Below, piece by piece: positions 1 through 6,416 of a stretch of 6,437 nt of DNA. The notes under the pieces are model-generated. The model ran no database searches. It was given only the letters and a program-made list of their open reading frames with translations, and was not told the origin of the DNA. A program made the translations under genes and the position numbers. The stretch covers positions 1 to 6,437 of the forward strand of contig CAIXDB010000098.1 in the NCBI GenBank assembly GCA_903918125.1, read 5' to 3'. Origin of the DNA: an uncultured bacterium. GTDB taxonomy: Bacteria > Patescibacteria > Paceibacteria > UBA9973 > Zambryskibacteraceae. Numbering within the stretch: the first letter of the stretch is position 1; each line of letters opens with the position of its first letter.

Positions 1-75
1 ATCTGCCCACGTCGGCACGACCGCCACCATCCCCACACACATGACCAGACACATTGTTGCTATATTTTTTTTCAT
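1..75 (-). CDS. N-terminus of an exported protein (partial, runs off the left edge)
   Basis: Only the first 25 codons are inside the window. Read from the ATG at 75 they give MKKNIATMCLVMCVGMVAV followed by VPTWAD. This is a textbook Sec signal peptide: two lysines after Met, a hydrophobic core of about 15 residues, and a TWA motif that fits a signal peptidase I site just before Asp25. The frame stays open to the window edge. The start lies 27 nt beyond the stop of the pilin gene on the same strand, so it probably belongs to the same transcript. There is no clear Shine-Dalgarno sequence; the upstream stretch is A/T-rich. The mature part is not visible and the function is unknown. By position it could be another pilin-like or surface-apparatus component, which is inference. 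Confidence 0.65.
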   Translation of the reverse strand, partial: MKKNIATMCLVMCVGMVAVVPTWAD

Positions 76-102
76 GATTTTGTATGTAAAGATTTTTTAA
101 AC

Positions 103-606
103 CTATTGTATCGGCGTGACCTGTTGCACCGCCATGGTGGTGAGCTGACTGACGATGAGGTGCACGATGAGCCACGCCAAAAGCAACCAGGCTATACCCT
201 CCGCCACGGTCCAGAACATTTTGTGCACTTTGGTCAGCTCGCCAGGGTTGCCTCGCGACATCATATATCGGAAACCGGCGTAGGCGATAACGACGACGGA
301 AAACGCCAACGCAAACTTGATCCCCACGTTTATGACTTTGTTTATGGCGTTCAACAAGTCGGCGTAGGTGCAGTTGCCCCAGACCTTGTCACCTTGGTAG
401 TTCGTATTTGTTTGCGCACCGCTTGCGTCCACACCGCAGTCAAACGTGATACCTGTCAATGCTCCGCCACCGACTGTCGAATCCTGTGCATTTGGGTCGT
501 ACGTCGGCGATTGTGCCCGCGCCAGCCGTGGCACGCATGCCGTCACACACAAAAGCACGAGAGCGACGAGACCGAAATATGCAACTGTGCGGGAAAGATA
601 TTTCAT
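103..606 (-). CDS. VirB2/TrbC-like type IV secretion pilin family protein
   Basis: This 167-residue protein has the architecture of the VirB2/TrbC-type small pilins common in Patescibacteria. Residues 1-31 are a signal peptide with a basic start (MKYLSR), a hydrophobic core and an ARA motif before Gln32. A lipobox-like VTAC at 21-24 makes a lipoprotein an alternative. A Gly/Thr-rich exported segment (32-80) carries two cysteines, C57 and C79, that could form a disulfide. Two hydrophobic helices follow at about 94-116 and 134-156. They are joined by the polar, basic loop SRGNPGELTKVHK, which matches the family's RGN...K linker, and AYAGFRY before the loop is also typical. Known members polymerise into pili or form envelope channels. 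The ATG lies 4 nt after the stop of the solute-binding protein gene, with no obvious Shine-Dalgarno sequence, suggesting translational coupling. The family call rests on architecture and motif memory, not a search. Confidence 0.75.
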   Translation of the reverse strand: MKYLSRTVAYFGLVALVLLCVTACVPRLARAQSPTYDPNAQDSTVGGGALTGITFDCGVDASGAQTNTNYQGDKVWGNCTYADLLNAINKVINVGIKFALAFSVVVIAYAGFRYMMSRGNPGELTKVHKMFWTVAEGIAWLLLAWLIVHLIVSQLTTMAVQQVTPIQ

Positions 607-610
607 GGTT

Positions 611-1954
611 CTAGTTTTGGTAGAGCAGGTTCAGTGACGTGTCGGCGGTGGTCAATGCTTCGCTCACTCGCGCACTGCCGTTGTCTATTGATTGTATCAT
701 GGTACGGAAAATTTGCGACGACTGCGCCCCGTTCGGGTCAACCCAGCCGGCCGAAATGAGCGCCGAGTTGTAGAAGACGACCTGATACGGGTTGGTCGGC
801 TTGGCTGCGAGAAGGTCGAGACGCACCGGTGGCAAGCTCGTCACGGCGTCGAGCGCGGTGATGGATGCCGGCTCGACAAGCGCCGTCATGGCGGTGAAGG
901 CGGTCGGAATGTTTTTCGACTGTTTGACGATTGAAATGCCGTACATGTGGGCAAAAACGCTCTGCTTTGCCGTGTCGGTGCCGGCGGGGCGAATCTGCGG
1001 CATGTATGTCACGTCAAAGTTGAGGTTTGGATTTTTCTGCTGAATGCTGAAGAGCTCCGAAGCAAAACCGAAATACGTGGCGAGATTGCCGGAGAGGAAA
1101 AAGTTGAGCGAGTCGGGTAGTGACGCATTCCATGTGTACGTCGGCGAGGTCGGGTTGGCAAACTGCGTGTAGAAATTGACCGCGGCGCCACTCGGCTGAA
1201 TCGGCTCGTTCGTTGGGTTAGCGTTCAGTCCGGACGCTTCATCACCTTGTGTGTCACGTACGGACATCGGCGAACCGGCTTGCAAAAGAAGTGTAGTGAG
1301 AATCTCCTTGGCGTTGTCGATGTTGTCCCATTCGCCGAGAGCGAGGGCGCTTTGTGTGACGTTTGCATTCGCGTCGCGATGCGTGATGGTTGTAATCAGT
1401 CCGTTTTGCTTGCCGGATGCACCGGTCGTATCGCTGAACTGGTCCCAATATTTCGGCGGTTGCGCCACGAAGTTGCTCGAGAAGAGGTCGCGATTCCAAT
1501 ACATCACCATCGGGTCGACGATGAGCGGTAGCGCGATAATACCTTGCGGGGTGAGATACATTTTTGCTTCCTGGAGAAACGCGCTGTCGAAACTTGCCTC
1601 GGAAAGGCTGGTGTACGGCACGGGAAAAAGCCGATTGTGTTCCTGATAAACGAGGTCGTCGCGGAGAATAACCATGTCGGGACCGACGCCGTCGGCGAGC
1701 GCTTGCACAAAATCCGAGTCGAAAGTCGATGTGTTTTTCTGGACGTAGTTGACAGTGATTGCCTTGTTGGCTTTGAGCGATGAAGCATTGTATGCGGCGT
1801 TGAACGTGTCCGAGGAAATGGTTCCCCAGACGGTCAACGTGACGTGTTGTGCGGTCGACGCGGATTTCTGCATGGCAAAGACGATCATGCCGATGACGAT
1901 GCACGCCGAGAAAATGGAAATGAGAGTGATTTTGAACGTGCTCATGTTGCTCAT
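611..1954 (-). CDS. Membrane-anchored extracellular solute-binding protein (ABC-type, family 1-like)
   Basis: A 447-residue protein resembling the bacterial extracellular solute-binding proteins of sugar ABC importers (SBP_bac_1-like). Residues 9-28 are a hydrophobic helix after a short basic start. No convincing lipobox follows, so it is probably an uncleaved membrane anchor with the rest outside the cell. Family-like signatures appear in order: LTVWG at 40-44 opens the first lobe; GVGPDMVIL at 89-97 is the usual 'GxxPDVv' strand; ALPLIVDPMVMYWNRDLF at 141-158 matches the hinge-region 'lPl..d...lyYNkdlf'; LATYFGFASEL lies further on. No ATPase or permease gene is visible nearby, so import is not demonstrated. 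Overlap-free linkage to a pilin gene suggests it could instead be a surface ligand-binding part of that apparatus (inference). Start is uncertain: ATG at 1954 (MSNM) or at 1945 (MSTFK). Neither has a Shine-Dalgarno sequence. Confidence 0.75.
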   Translation of the reverse strand: MSNMSTFKITLISIFSACIVIGMIVFAMQKSASTAQHVTLTVWGTISSDTFNAAYNASSLKANKAITVNYVQKNTSTFDSDFVQALADGVGPDMVILRDDLVYQEHNRLFPVPYTSLSEASFDSAFLQEAKMYLTPQGIIALPLIVDPMVMYWNRDLFSSNFVAQPPKYWDQFSDTTGASGKQNGLITTITHRDANANVTQSALALGEWDNIDNAKEILTTLLLQAGSPMSVRDTQGDEASGLNANPTNEPIQPSGAAVNFYTQFANPTSPTYTWNASLPDSLNFFLSGNLATYFGFASELFSIQQKNPNLNFDVTYMPQIRPAGTDTAKQSVFAHMYGISIVKQSKNIPTAFTAMTALVEPASITALDAVTSLPPVRLDLLAAKPTNPYQVVFYNSALISAGWVDPNGAQSSQIFRTMIQSIDNGSARVSEALTTADTSLNLLYQN

Positions 1955-1968
1955 AGTGTGTTTGTGTA

Positions 1969-2024
1969 AGTGTCAAAGACCGTCTTTGACATGGTTTCGT
2001 ATGTCAAGGACGGTCCTTGACACT
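1969..2024. repeat. 56-bp inverted repeat made of two 21-bp perfect palindromes
   Basis: Two perfect odd-length palindromes lie in the gap between the methyltransferase and solute-binding protein genes. The first (1971-1991) has arms TGTCAAAGAC/GTCTTTGACA around a central C. The second (2002-2022) has arms TGTCAAGGAC/GTCCTTGACA around a central G. Their starts are 31 bp apart, close to three helical turns. With flanking bases they also form a larger inverted repeat: 24-nt arms at 1969-1992 and 2001-2024, loop GGTTTCGT, only two mismatches. A further TGTAA/TTACA pairing (1965-1969 with 2026-2030) is possible across a TG bulge. In RNA the region could fold as two tandem hairpins or one long hairpin. 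There is no T-tract just after it on the minus strand, so a standard intrinsic terminator is unlikely. A tandem operator for a dimeric regulator, an mRNA processing or stability element, or a dispersed genomic palindrome all fit. Confidence 0.9.
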
Positions 2025-2030
2025 GTTACA

Positions 2031-2558
2031 TCATAATTTTTTTAATATCATACCATAGTGGTGCGAGCCGGCGGTAATATCTCGCTCGAGTGAAAAACCC
2101 TCCGCTTCGCACAAATCGAGCGCCTTGTCGCGCGTCACGACAGACTTCGCGTGCGGACCGATGCCACCGAAAGAATCCGACCAGTCGACGAGCAGGAGTC
2201 GTCCGCCGGGTTTGAGAATGCGTTTGATTTCGTCGAGCGTGCTTTTCTTGTCGTCCACTTGAAAAAGCACATTGCAGAGCAAGACAAGGTCGATAGTTCC
2301 CTCGCGCAAGTGCGTCCCGCCGACTTTTTCGATGTCGGCCCAGACCACCTCGACGTTGTAGAGACCATCGTGCACGGCTTGGTTTTTCAGTTTGGTCAGC
2401 AAGTCCTTCTGCGCATCCACAGCGTACACCCGGCCGGTAGCAGCAAGTGCCTTGGCCACCGCAATAGTATAGAAACCCGACCCCGCGCCCATGTCGACGA
2501 TATCCATCCCGGGTTGTATTCCCGCCTGCTCAATATTTTTTGTCGGATCGGAGAACAT
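2031..2558 (-). CDS. Class I SAM-dependent methyltransferase, small
   Basis: A 175-residue Rossmann-fold methyltransferase. Visible motifs in order: motif I DMGAGSGFYT at 22-31 (the SAM glycine loop); acidic strand end RVYAVD at 43-48, where Asp48 would hold the ribose hydroxyls; WADIEK at 73-78, contacting the adenine; TIDLVLLCNVLFQV at 88-101, equivalent to motif IV; LKPGGRLLLVDW at 115-126, the usual post-III loop. The short N-terminus FSDPTKNIEQAGIQPGMDIV and the absence of extra domains resemble generic UbiE/Methyltransf_25 or _31-like proteins. The substrate cannot be inferred from the sequence. The gene is a tight unit between the gyrA terminator and the palindromic element, and ends in TGA. 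The ATG at 2558 has a TATACT box 9 nt upstream and no Shine-Dalgarno sequence, suggesting a leaderless or nearly leaderless mRNA. Confidence 0.85.
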   Translation of the reverse strand: MFSDPTKNIEQAGIQPGMDIVDMGAGSGFYTIAVAKALAATGRVYAVDAQKDLLTKLKNQAVHDGLYNVEVVWADIEKVGGTHLREGTIDLVLLCNVLFQVDDKKSTLDEIKRILKPGGRLLLVDWSDSFGGIGPHAKSVVTRDKALDLCEAEGFSLERDITAGSHHYGMILKKL

Positions 2559-2567
2559 GATACATAT

Positions 2568-2573
2568 AGTATA
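2568..2573 (-). promoter_or_regulatory. Probable -10 box of the methyltransferase gene
   Basis: Read on the minus strand, TATACT ends 9 nt before the ATG at 2558, within TACTATACTATATGTATC. The same hexamer sits 11 nt before the gyrA ATG. No convincing -35 hexamer is found 16-18 bp upstream; the bases there are TCGCGC-like. Transcription from this box would start at or within a few bases of the start codon. The gyrA terminator lies just upstream, so the gene needs its own promoter. Confidence 0.5.
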
Positions 2574-2611
2574 GTACAGAAAATTTTTTCGCGCGATGAA
2601 GTTATGAACAG

Positions 2612-2657
2612 AAAAAGGATGGGCATCATCCTTGCGAAGATGATGCCCATCCTTTTT
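2612..2657 (-). terminator. Intrinsic terminator of gyrA (bidirectional form)
   Basis: The GGATGGGCATCATC arm at 2617-2630 pairs with GATGATGCCCATCC at 2639-2652, giving a 14-bp stem. It is extended by five A-T pairs (2612-2616 with 2653-2657). On the minus strand the stem is followed by TTTTT and lies 6 nt past the gyrA stop codon, as expected for a rho-independent terminator. The plus strand also ends in a T run, so it could work both ways. It is 46 bp long and differs from the palindrome at 6371-6416 at only two central positions (2633 and 2638). Confidence 0.88.
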
Positions 2658-2663
2658 TAAATT

Positions 2664-5600
2664 TTACAAACAGATCAGCGAGGCGATTGAGTCCCCTTCG
2701 CGGAGTTTCATGACGCGCACGCCTTGGGTTTGGCGACCAAGGACGGAGATTTCCTTGGCGTCGACGCGGATAACCTGCGATTTCTTGGACATTGCAACCA
2801 CTTCGGCGTCGTCACTCTCGAAAAGTTTAGCGGAAATCAACGGACCGGTTTTCGGCGTGACATTGGCAGTTTTGATGCCGCTTCCGCCGCGATTTTGGAT
2901 TTTGTATTCATCGATGTCCGTGCGCTTGCCGTAGCCGTGTTCGGAAATGACCATGAGTGTTGCGTTGTCCCAAGCGTTCGGCACCTGCTCCGCAGAAATA
3001 ACCGTGTCGCCTTTGCCGAGCTTCATTCCGCGCACGCCCATCGCCGTGCGTCCCATTTCACGAATATCCGACTCGCGGAAATGTATCGACTGACCTTTCG
3101 CCGTGACTACAATAACCGTGTCTTTTTTATTGACGAACGACGCCGACACAAGCGCGTCGCCCGCGTCGAGCTTGATGGCGATAATTCCCGAAATGCGCAC
3201 GTCCTGAAAACTTCCCGCCGAGACTTTCTTAGCGACACCGTGCTTTGTAACCATCATGACAGCGAGCTCACTTTCCTTGGCGGTTTTTTTGACCTCTTTC
3301 GGCATCGGCAAAATAGATGTGATTTTCTCGCCTTCGGAAAGTGGCAGAAAGTTCATAACCGACTTGCCTCGCGTGGCGCGACGACCCTCCGGAATATCAT
3401 ACATTTTGGTCTGATACACTTTGCCTTTGTCGGTGAAGAAGAGCAGGTCGGAATGTGTCGAGGCGATGAGCAATGTCGTGACGAAATCCTCCTCTTTTGT
3501 ATCGAGGTCCACCACGCCGACACCACCGCGTTTTTGCTTGCGAAATTCGTCGGGCGATGTGCGTTTGATGTAGCCACCGGCAGTGAGCACCAGCGCGTTT
3601 TCTTCGTCCGGAATCAAATCTTCGACGGAGAGCACCTGCACGCCACCTTTTATGATTTTCGTGCGTCGCTCATCGCCGTATTTTGCCTTGATTTCCGCCG
3701 ACTCACTTTTTATAATGCCGAGCATTTTTTTGACACTGCCCAAAATTTCTTTGAGTGACGCGATGAGGTCCTGCACTTGTTTCAATTCATCCTCGATTTT
3801 CTTGCGCTCCAGTCCCGCGAGCTGTGCCAATCGCATTGCCAAAATAGCCGCCGCTTGGAGCGTCGAAAACTTGAACTCCGCCATGAGTTTCTTGTGCGCT
3901 TCCGTCTGGTCTTTCGAGGCACGGATCAGTTTTATAATCGCGTCGATGTGGTCAAGTGCCTTTTTCAAACCGAGCAGGATGTGTTCGCGTTCGAGGGCTT
4001 TTTTCAAGTCGAATTCCGTGCGTCGGCGAATGACTTCCTTGCGATGCCCGACGAATTCCTCCAAAATGCCTTTGAGCGACAGAGTTTGCGGCACGCCGTT
4101 GACCAGCGCCACGAGGTTGTAGTGGAACGGATCCTCGAGTTGGGTGTGTTTGTACAGCTGATTTAAAATATTTTGCGGATGTCCGCCACCCTTCAGTTCG
4201 ATGACAATGCGAATGTCTTTTGCCGATTCGTCGCGCAAGCCTTTGATCCCCTCGATTTTCTTGTCGCGTATCAAATCGGCGATTTTCATTATCAGTTCCG
4301 CTTTGTTCACGCGAAAAGGAATCGATGTTACCACGATTTGAAATGCGCCGGCTTTCGTCTCGACAATTTCCGCGGCTCCGCGCACCACCACACCGCCGCG
4401 ACCGGTTGCGTACGCATGCGCCATGTCTTTGCTACCGAATGCAATACCGCCGAGCGGAAAGTCCGGACCTTTGACAAACTCGAGTAAATCTTCAGTCGTC
4501 GCATCCGGGTTATCGACAAGGTGAATGACCGCGTCCATCACTTCGTTAAGGTTATGCGGTGGAATGTTCGTTGCCATACCGACAGCGATGCCGAGAGTAC
4601 CGTTCAAAAGTAAGTTTGGCACGGCGGATGGCAGAACAGCCGGCTCTTTTTTCGTTCCGTCGTAGTTTGGCACAAAGTTGACCGTTTCCTTTTCAATATC
4701 GCGCAAAAGTTCCGCGCAGATTTTCGACATTTTGGCCTCGGTGTAACGCATAGCTGCGGGCGGATCCCCGTCTACTGAGTTGTGGACAAACACTCCAGCC
4801 GCAAGGGCAAAGTTGTGCGTTCCATCCACAGTCAAATCATATACATCTTCTGTTTGATTCAAAAACTCAACTCGAGCCACCTTGTGGTTATTAAATGCAT
4901 CCTGAACCAACACTTCTTTTTTGTCAGCATAATATCTTGTATATGCGTTCTCCCACATTGGAGCTTTACCATACGGATATACTACATTTCGATATTCTGC
5001 ATACGAATGTTCGTTAATTTTTTTATTTTCATCCAAAATTCTCTTACAAATCGCAAGAAATTTCTTTTTACCGGTCTGGTTTGTTGTATGATTTTTGTTT
5101 CCTTTTACAATCCTCTCGTGCATCACTTTCTGATACTCGGGATCTTGCCAAAGTCGTGTTAAAGTAGCCGTTGCACGCTTACCTACAATTTCCTTTAATT
5201 CTGGATGTTTTGCATAATGTTCTTTATTTACCCGACTCAATGTTTCCTTCATCGTCGCAGTATATTTTTCATCCTGCCAATTTTTCAAATTTCGTGCTGT
5301 CATCAAATCAGCATGCTTTTGTTTGTTTTCCGGTTTCGCCCAAAAAGCCTCACGCCCCTTGCGTAACTTTTCCACATATTCGGGATCATTTTGATGTCGG
5401 TCTTTCGACAAGCTTGCATGCAACATCCAATGTTCCTTCCAGTGCATTCGAGCGATATTATCCGGATGAGCATTAAGTTTATTGAAATCAATATGATGTC
5501 GAACTCTGCCACGAGAAAGAGTATACTTTCCTGTCTCAATATTATAAGCATCGGCGAGATGGTGGGCAAAAACCCATTCTTTTACTTCCGGCTGATATAC

Positions 5601-6326
5601 CATCGGATATCCGACTAATTCGGGTTTGACGTCTTCCAAAACAGAAAGTCTTTTATATAATGGCATGAGTGACTCACCGCTTTGCAAATCTTTTGCTTCT
5701 TTATATTCTCCATTTCGAAGCATAAATCTGTGATTCAGTGTGCATCGAATTTCTTCTCCGTTATCGAGCACAACTTTCATTATTTTCGCGTCTTTAATCG
5801 TCAATCGCGGTTTCTGTATTTTTGCAATTTTGATACGCTTGTTTTCGTCTACGGTGTATGTATAATTTTCCTTTCCATTTTTATCCTCCTCAAGCAACTC
5901 TCCAAATGAAAGAGTTCTCCCGTCCACCAGTTCAACTTTTGTATCAATGGTAAAACAACCGAAATTTCCTTGACCGATGACCAGCGGATATCGCATGGTG
6001 AAGTCCTGCGCCATTTTGACCATCGAGTCGTAAATAGCCACGTCGCCGTGCGGGTGATAGTTACCCATTGTGTCGGAGACCGGCACCGCAGACTTGCGGG
6101 TCTTGCCACCGGCTGTCAGCCCCGCTTCGTTCATCGCGAAAAGGATGCGACGATGCACCGGCTTCAGGCCATCACGGACGTCGGGCAGAGCGCGATCAGT
6201 GATGACCGACATGGCGTAGTCGATGAACGACTCCTTCATTTCGGTCGTAATTTCACGCGTCACGATACTGACTCGCTCGGGAATGTGCGCCGGAATCGTC
6301 GGTTCGGCTGTGTCTTTTTTTGCCAT
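2664..6326 (-). CDS. gyrA: DNA gyrase subunit A, interrupted by an intein
   Basis: The precursor is 1220 residues; removing the 393-residue intein (124-516) leaves 827, normal for GyrA. Gyrase A pairs with GyrB to introduce negative supercoils into DNA. The N-terminal extein has [30 protein letters not shown] (residues 34-63, typical opening) and the quinolone-region helix [10 protein letters not shown] at 91-100. The catalytic tyrosine is Tyr528 of the precursor ([10 protein letters not shown]), Tyr135 after splicing. The tower/coiled-coil part includes [10 protein letters not shown] near 725 and [10 protein letters not shown] near 831-840. The C-terminal pinwheel starts near 905 and carries the GyrA box QKRGGVG at 931-937, which favours GyrA over ParC. 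No acidic tail is present. Start at 6326 is supported by the promoter 11 nt upstream; there is no Shine-Dalgarno sequence. It is a single-gene unit with terminators on both sides. The Ser83 (E. coli) equivalent is Val96. Confidence 0.95.
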   Translation of the reverse strand: MAKKDTAEPTIPAHIPERVSIVTREITTEMKESFIDYAMSVITDRALPDVRDGLKPVHRRILFAMNEAGLTAGGKTRKSAVPVSDTMGNYHPHGDVAIYDSMVKMAQDFTMRYPLVIGQGNFGCFTIDTKVELVDGRTLSFGELLEEDKNGKENYTYTVDENKRIKIAKIQKPRLTIKDAKIMKVVLDNGEEIRCTLNHRFMLRNGEYKEAKDLQSGESLMPLYKRLSVLEDVKPELVGYPMVYQPEVKEWVFAHHLADAYNIETGKYTLSRGRVRHHIDFNKLNAHPDNIARMHWKEHWMLHASLSKDRHQNDPEYVEKLRKGREAFWAKPENKQKHADLMTARNLKNWQDEKYTATMKETLSRVNKEHYAKHPELKEIVGKRATATLTRLWQDPEYQKVMHERIVKGNKNHTTNQTGKKKFLAICKRILDENKKINEHSYAEYRNVVYPYGKAPMWENAYTRYYADKKEVLVQDAFNNHKVARVEFLNQTEDVYDLTVDGTHNFALAAGVFVHNSVDGDPPAAMRYTEAKMSKICAELLRDIEKETVNFVPNYDGTKKEPAVLPSAVPNLLLNGTLGIAVGMATNIPPHNLNEVMDAVIHLVDNPDATTEDLLEFVKGPDFPLGGIAFGSKDMAHAYATGRGGVVVRGAAEIVETKAGAFQIVVTSIPFRVNKAELIMKIADLIRDKKIEGIKGLRDESAKDIRIVIELKGGGHPQNILNQLYKHTQLEDPFHYNLVALVNGVPQTLSLKGILEEFVGHRKEVIRRRTEFDLKKALEREHILLGLKKALDHIDAIIKLIRASKDQTEAHKKLMAEFKFSTLQAAAILAMRLAQLAGLERKKIEDELKQVQDLIASLKEILGSVKKMLGIIKSESAEIKAKYGDERRTKIIKGGVQVLSVEDLIPDEENALVLTAGGYIKRTSPDEFRKQKRGGVGVVDLDTKEEDFVTTLLIASTHSDLLFFTDKGKVYQTKMYDIPEGRRATRGKSVMNFLPLSEGEKITSILPMPKEVKKTAKESELAVMMVTKHGVAKKVSAGSFQDVRISGIIAIKLDAGDALVSASFVNKKDTVIVVTAKGQSIHFRESDIREMGRTAMGVRGMKLGKGDTVISAEQVPNAWDNATLMVISEHGYGKRTDIDEYKIQNRGGSGIKTANVTPKTGPLISAKLFESDDAEVVAMSKKSQVIRVDAKEISVLGRQTQGVRVMKLREGDSIASLICL
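5097..5390 (-). repeat. Array of ~21-residue repeats inside the intein
   Basis: Residues 313-410 of the precursor read as degenerate repeats with an aromatic/Trp start and an acidic-Pro-Glu turn. The units begin [12 protein letters not shown] (313), [19 protein letters not shown] (328), [19 protein letters not shown] (349), [16 protein letters not shown] (370) and [19 protein letters not shown] (392), spaced 15 to 22 residues apart. Each is rich in Lys/Arg/His and probably forms a short helix. They follow the HNH region directly. Such modules in homing nucleases (NUMOD-type) usually bind the target DNA; applying that here is inference, as no profile search was possible. Confidence 0.6.
5418..5504 (-). 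other. HNH nuclease core of the intein
   Basis: Precursor residues 275-303 carry [18 protein letters not shown], then HWKEHWMLH. The His pair 277-278 followed by Asp280, then Asn285, Asn290 and His295/299/303, match the HHxD...N..P.N....H...H pattern of HNH endonucleases, with His278 the likely general base. The region just before it ([20 protein letters not shown]) resembles the strand-helix lead-in found in HNH inteins. The motif residues appear intact, so a functional homing nuclease is plausible. This is an HNH-type intein rather than the more common LAGLIDADG type; no LAGLIDADG motif is visible. Confidence 0.8.
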
Positions 6327-6337
6327 AGTTAGTGATT

Positions 6338-6366
6338 AGTATAGCATTTTCTCAACAAAAAATCAA
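6338..6366 (-). promoter_or_regulatory. gyrA promoter (TTGATT - 17 bp - TATACT, extended -10)
   Basis: On the minus strand, -35 TTGATT (6361-6366) and -10 TATACT (6338-6343) are separated by exactly 17 bp, and TGC precedes the -10 to give an extended -10 element. The ATG of gyrA is 11 nt past the -10, so a start site 6-8 nt downstream leaves a leader of about 3-5 nt. With no Shine-Dalgarno sequence, gyrA is predicted to be translated from a leaderless or near-leaderless mRNA. Confidence 0.75.
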
Positions 6367-6370
6367 AGTG

Positions 6371-6416
6371 AAAAAGGATGGGCATCATCCTCGCGAGGAT
6401 GATGCCCATCCTTTTT
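6371..6416 (-). terminator. Perfect 46-bp palindrome, probable terminator of the upstream gene
   Basis: A perfect dyad with 23-bp arms: 6371-6393 (AAAAAGGATGGGCATCATCC then TCG) and 6394-6416. As RNA from either strand it is a long hairpin with GC-rich stem and flanking A/U run. It lies just 4 bp upstream of the gyrA -35 hexamer. Since gyrA is read leftwards, its likely role is to stop transcription of a minus-strand gene entering from the right. It is nearly identical to the gyrA terminator at 2612-2657. Confidence 0.82.

Larger units (their letters stand above)
4779..5957 (-). mobile_element. GyrA intein with HNH homing endonuclease
   Basis: A 393-residue in-frame intein, precursor residues Cys124 to Asn516, followed by Ser517 as the +1 residue. 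Splicing blocks: block [21 protein letters not shown] with nucleophile Cys124; block [14 protein letters not shown] with the TxxH motif (Thr196, His199); block [20 protein letters not shown]; block G GVFVHN with penultimate His515 and terminal Asn516. All residues for class 1 protein splicing are present, so it is probably active. The join restores [18 protein letters not shown] exactly. Between the splicing halves lie an HNH nuclease region and a repeat array. Hand counts on sample 60-bp lines gave 32-42% GC inside the intein versus 50-63% in the gyrA exteins, a sign of separate origin. Inteins of this kind spread by homing into intein-free alleles; whether this nuclease is active is inference. 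Confidence 0.95.

Noticed and set aside
106..759. 217-codon plus-strand open frame
   Set aside because: It lies antisense to the pilin and the end of the solute-binding protein gene. Its translation is low-complexity Arg/His-rich and has no recognisable domain, while the minus-strand frames have signal peptide and membrane helices.
1254..1976. 240-codon minus-strand open frame overlapping the solute-binding protein
   Set aside because: It is a shifted frame of the same region, with a His/Arg-rich, domain-free translation; the other frame has the solute-binding motifs.
1969..2024. Palindromic element as a standard intrinsic terminator of the methyltransferase gene
   Set aside because: No T-run follows on the minus strand. 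The T-run at 2037-2043 is on the other strand's side, inside the methyltransferase 3' end, about 13 nt from the structure.
1969..2024. CRISPR array
   Set aside because: Only two units, in inverted arrangement with a spacing of 10 bp between the palindromes; no spacers of CRISPR length.
2559..2663. Small RNA or riboswitch upstream of the methyltransferase
   Set aside because: The only structure is the gyrA terminator, and the -10 box leaves no room for a leader RNA.
2724..3758. 344-codon plus-strand open frame
   Set aside because: It is fully antisense to the clearly conserved GyrA C-terminal domain; the translation is rich in Arg, His and Phe, as expected from a shadow of a GC-rich gene.
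4782..5476. Plus-strand open frames (126 and 101 codons) with hydrophobic stretches
   Set aside because: They are antisense to the intein. The hydrophobicity comes from reading complementary Lys/Glu-rich codons, and the intein frame carries all the splicing motifs.
2664..6326. ParC rather than GyrA, or a gyrA pseudogene broken by an insertion
   Set aside because: The GyrA box QKRGGVG and the pinwheel fit GyrA. The insertion is in frame with complete splicing motifs and the reading frame is open throughout.
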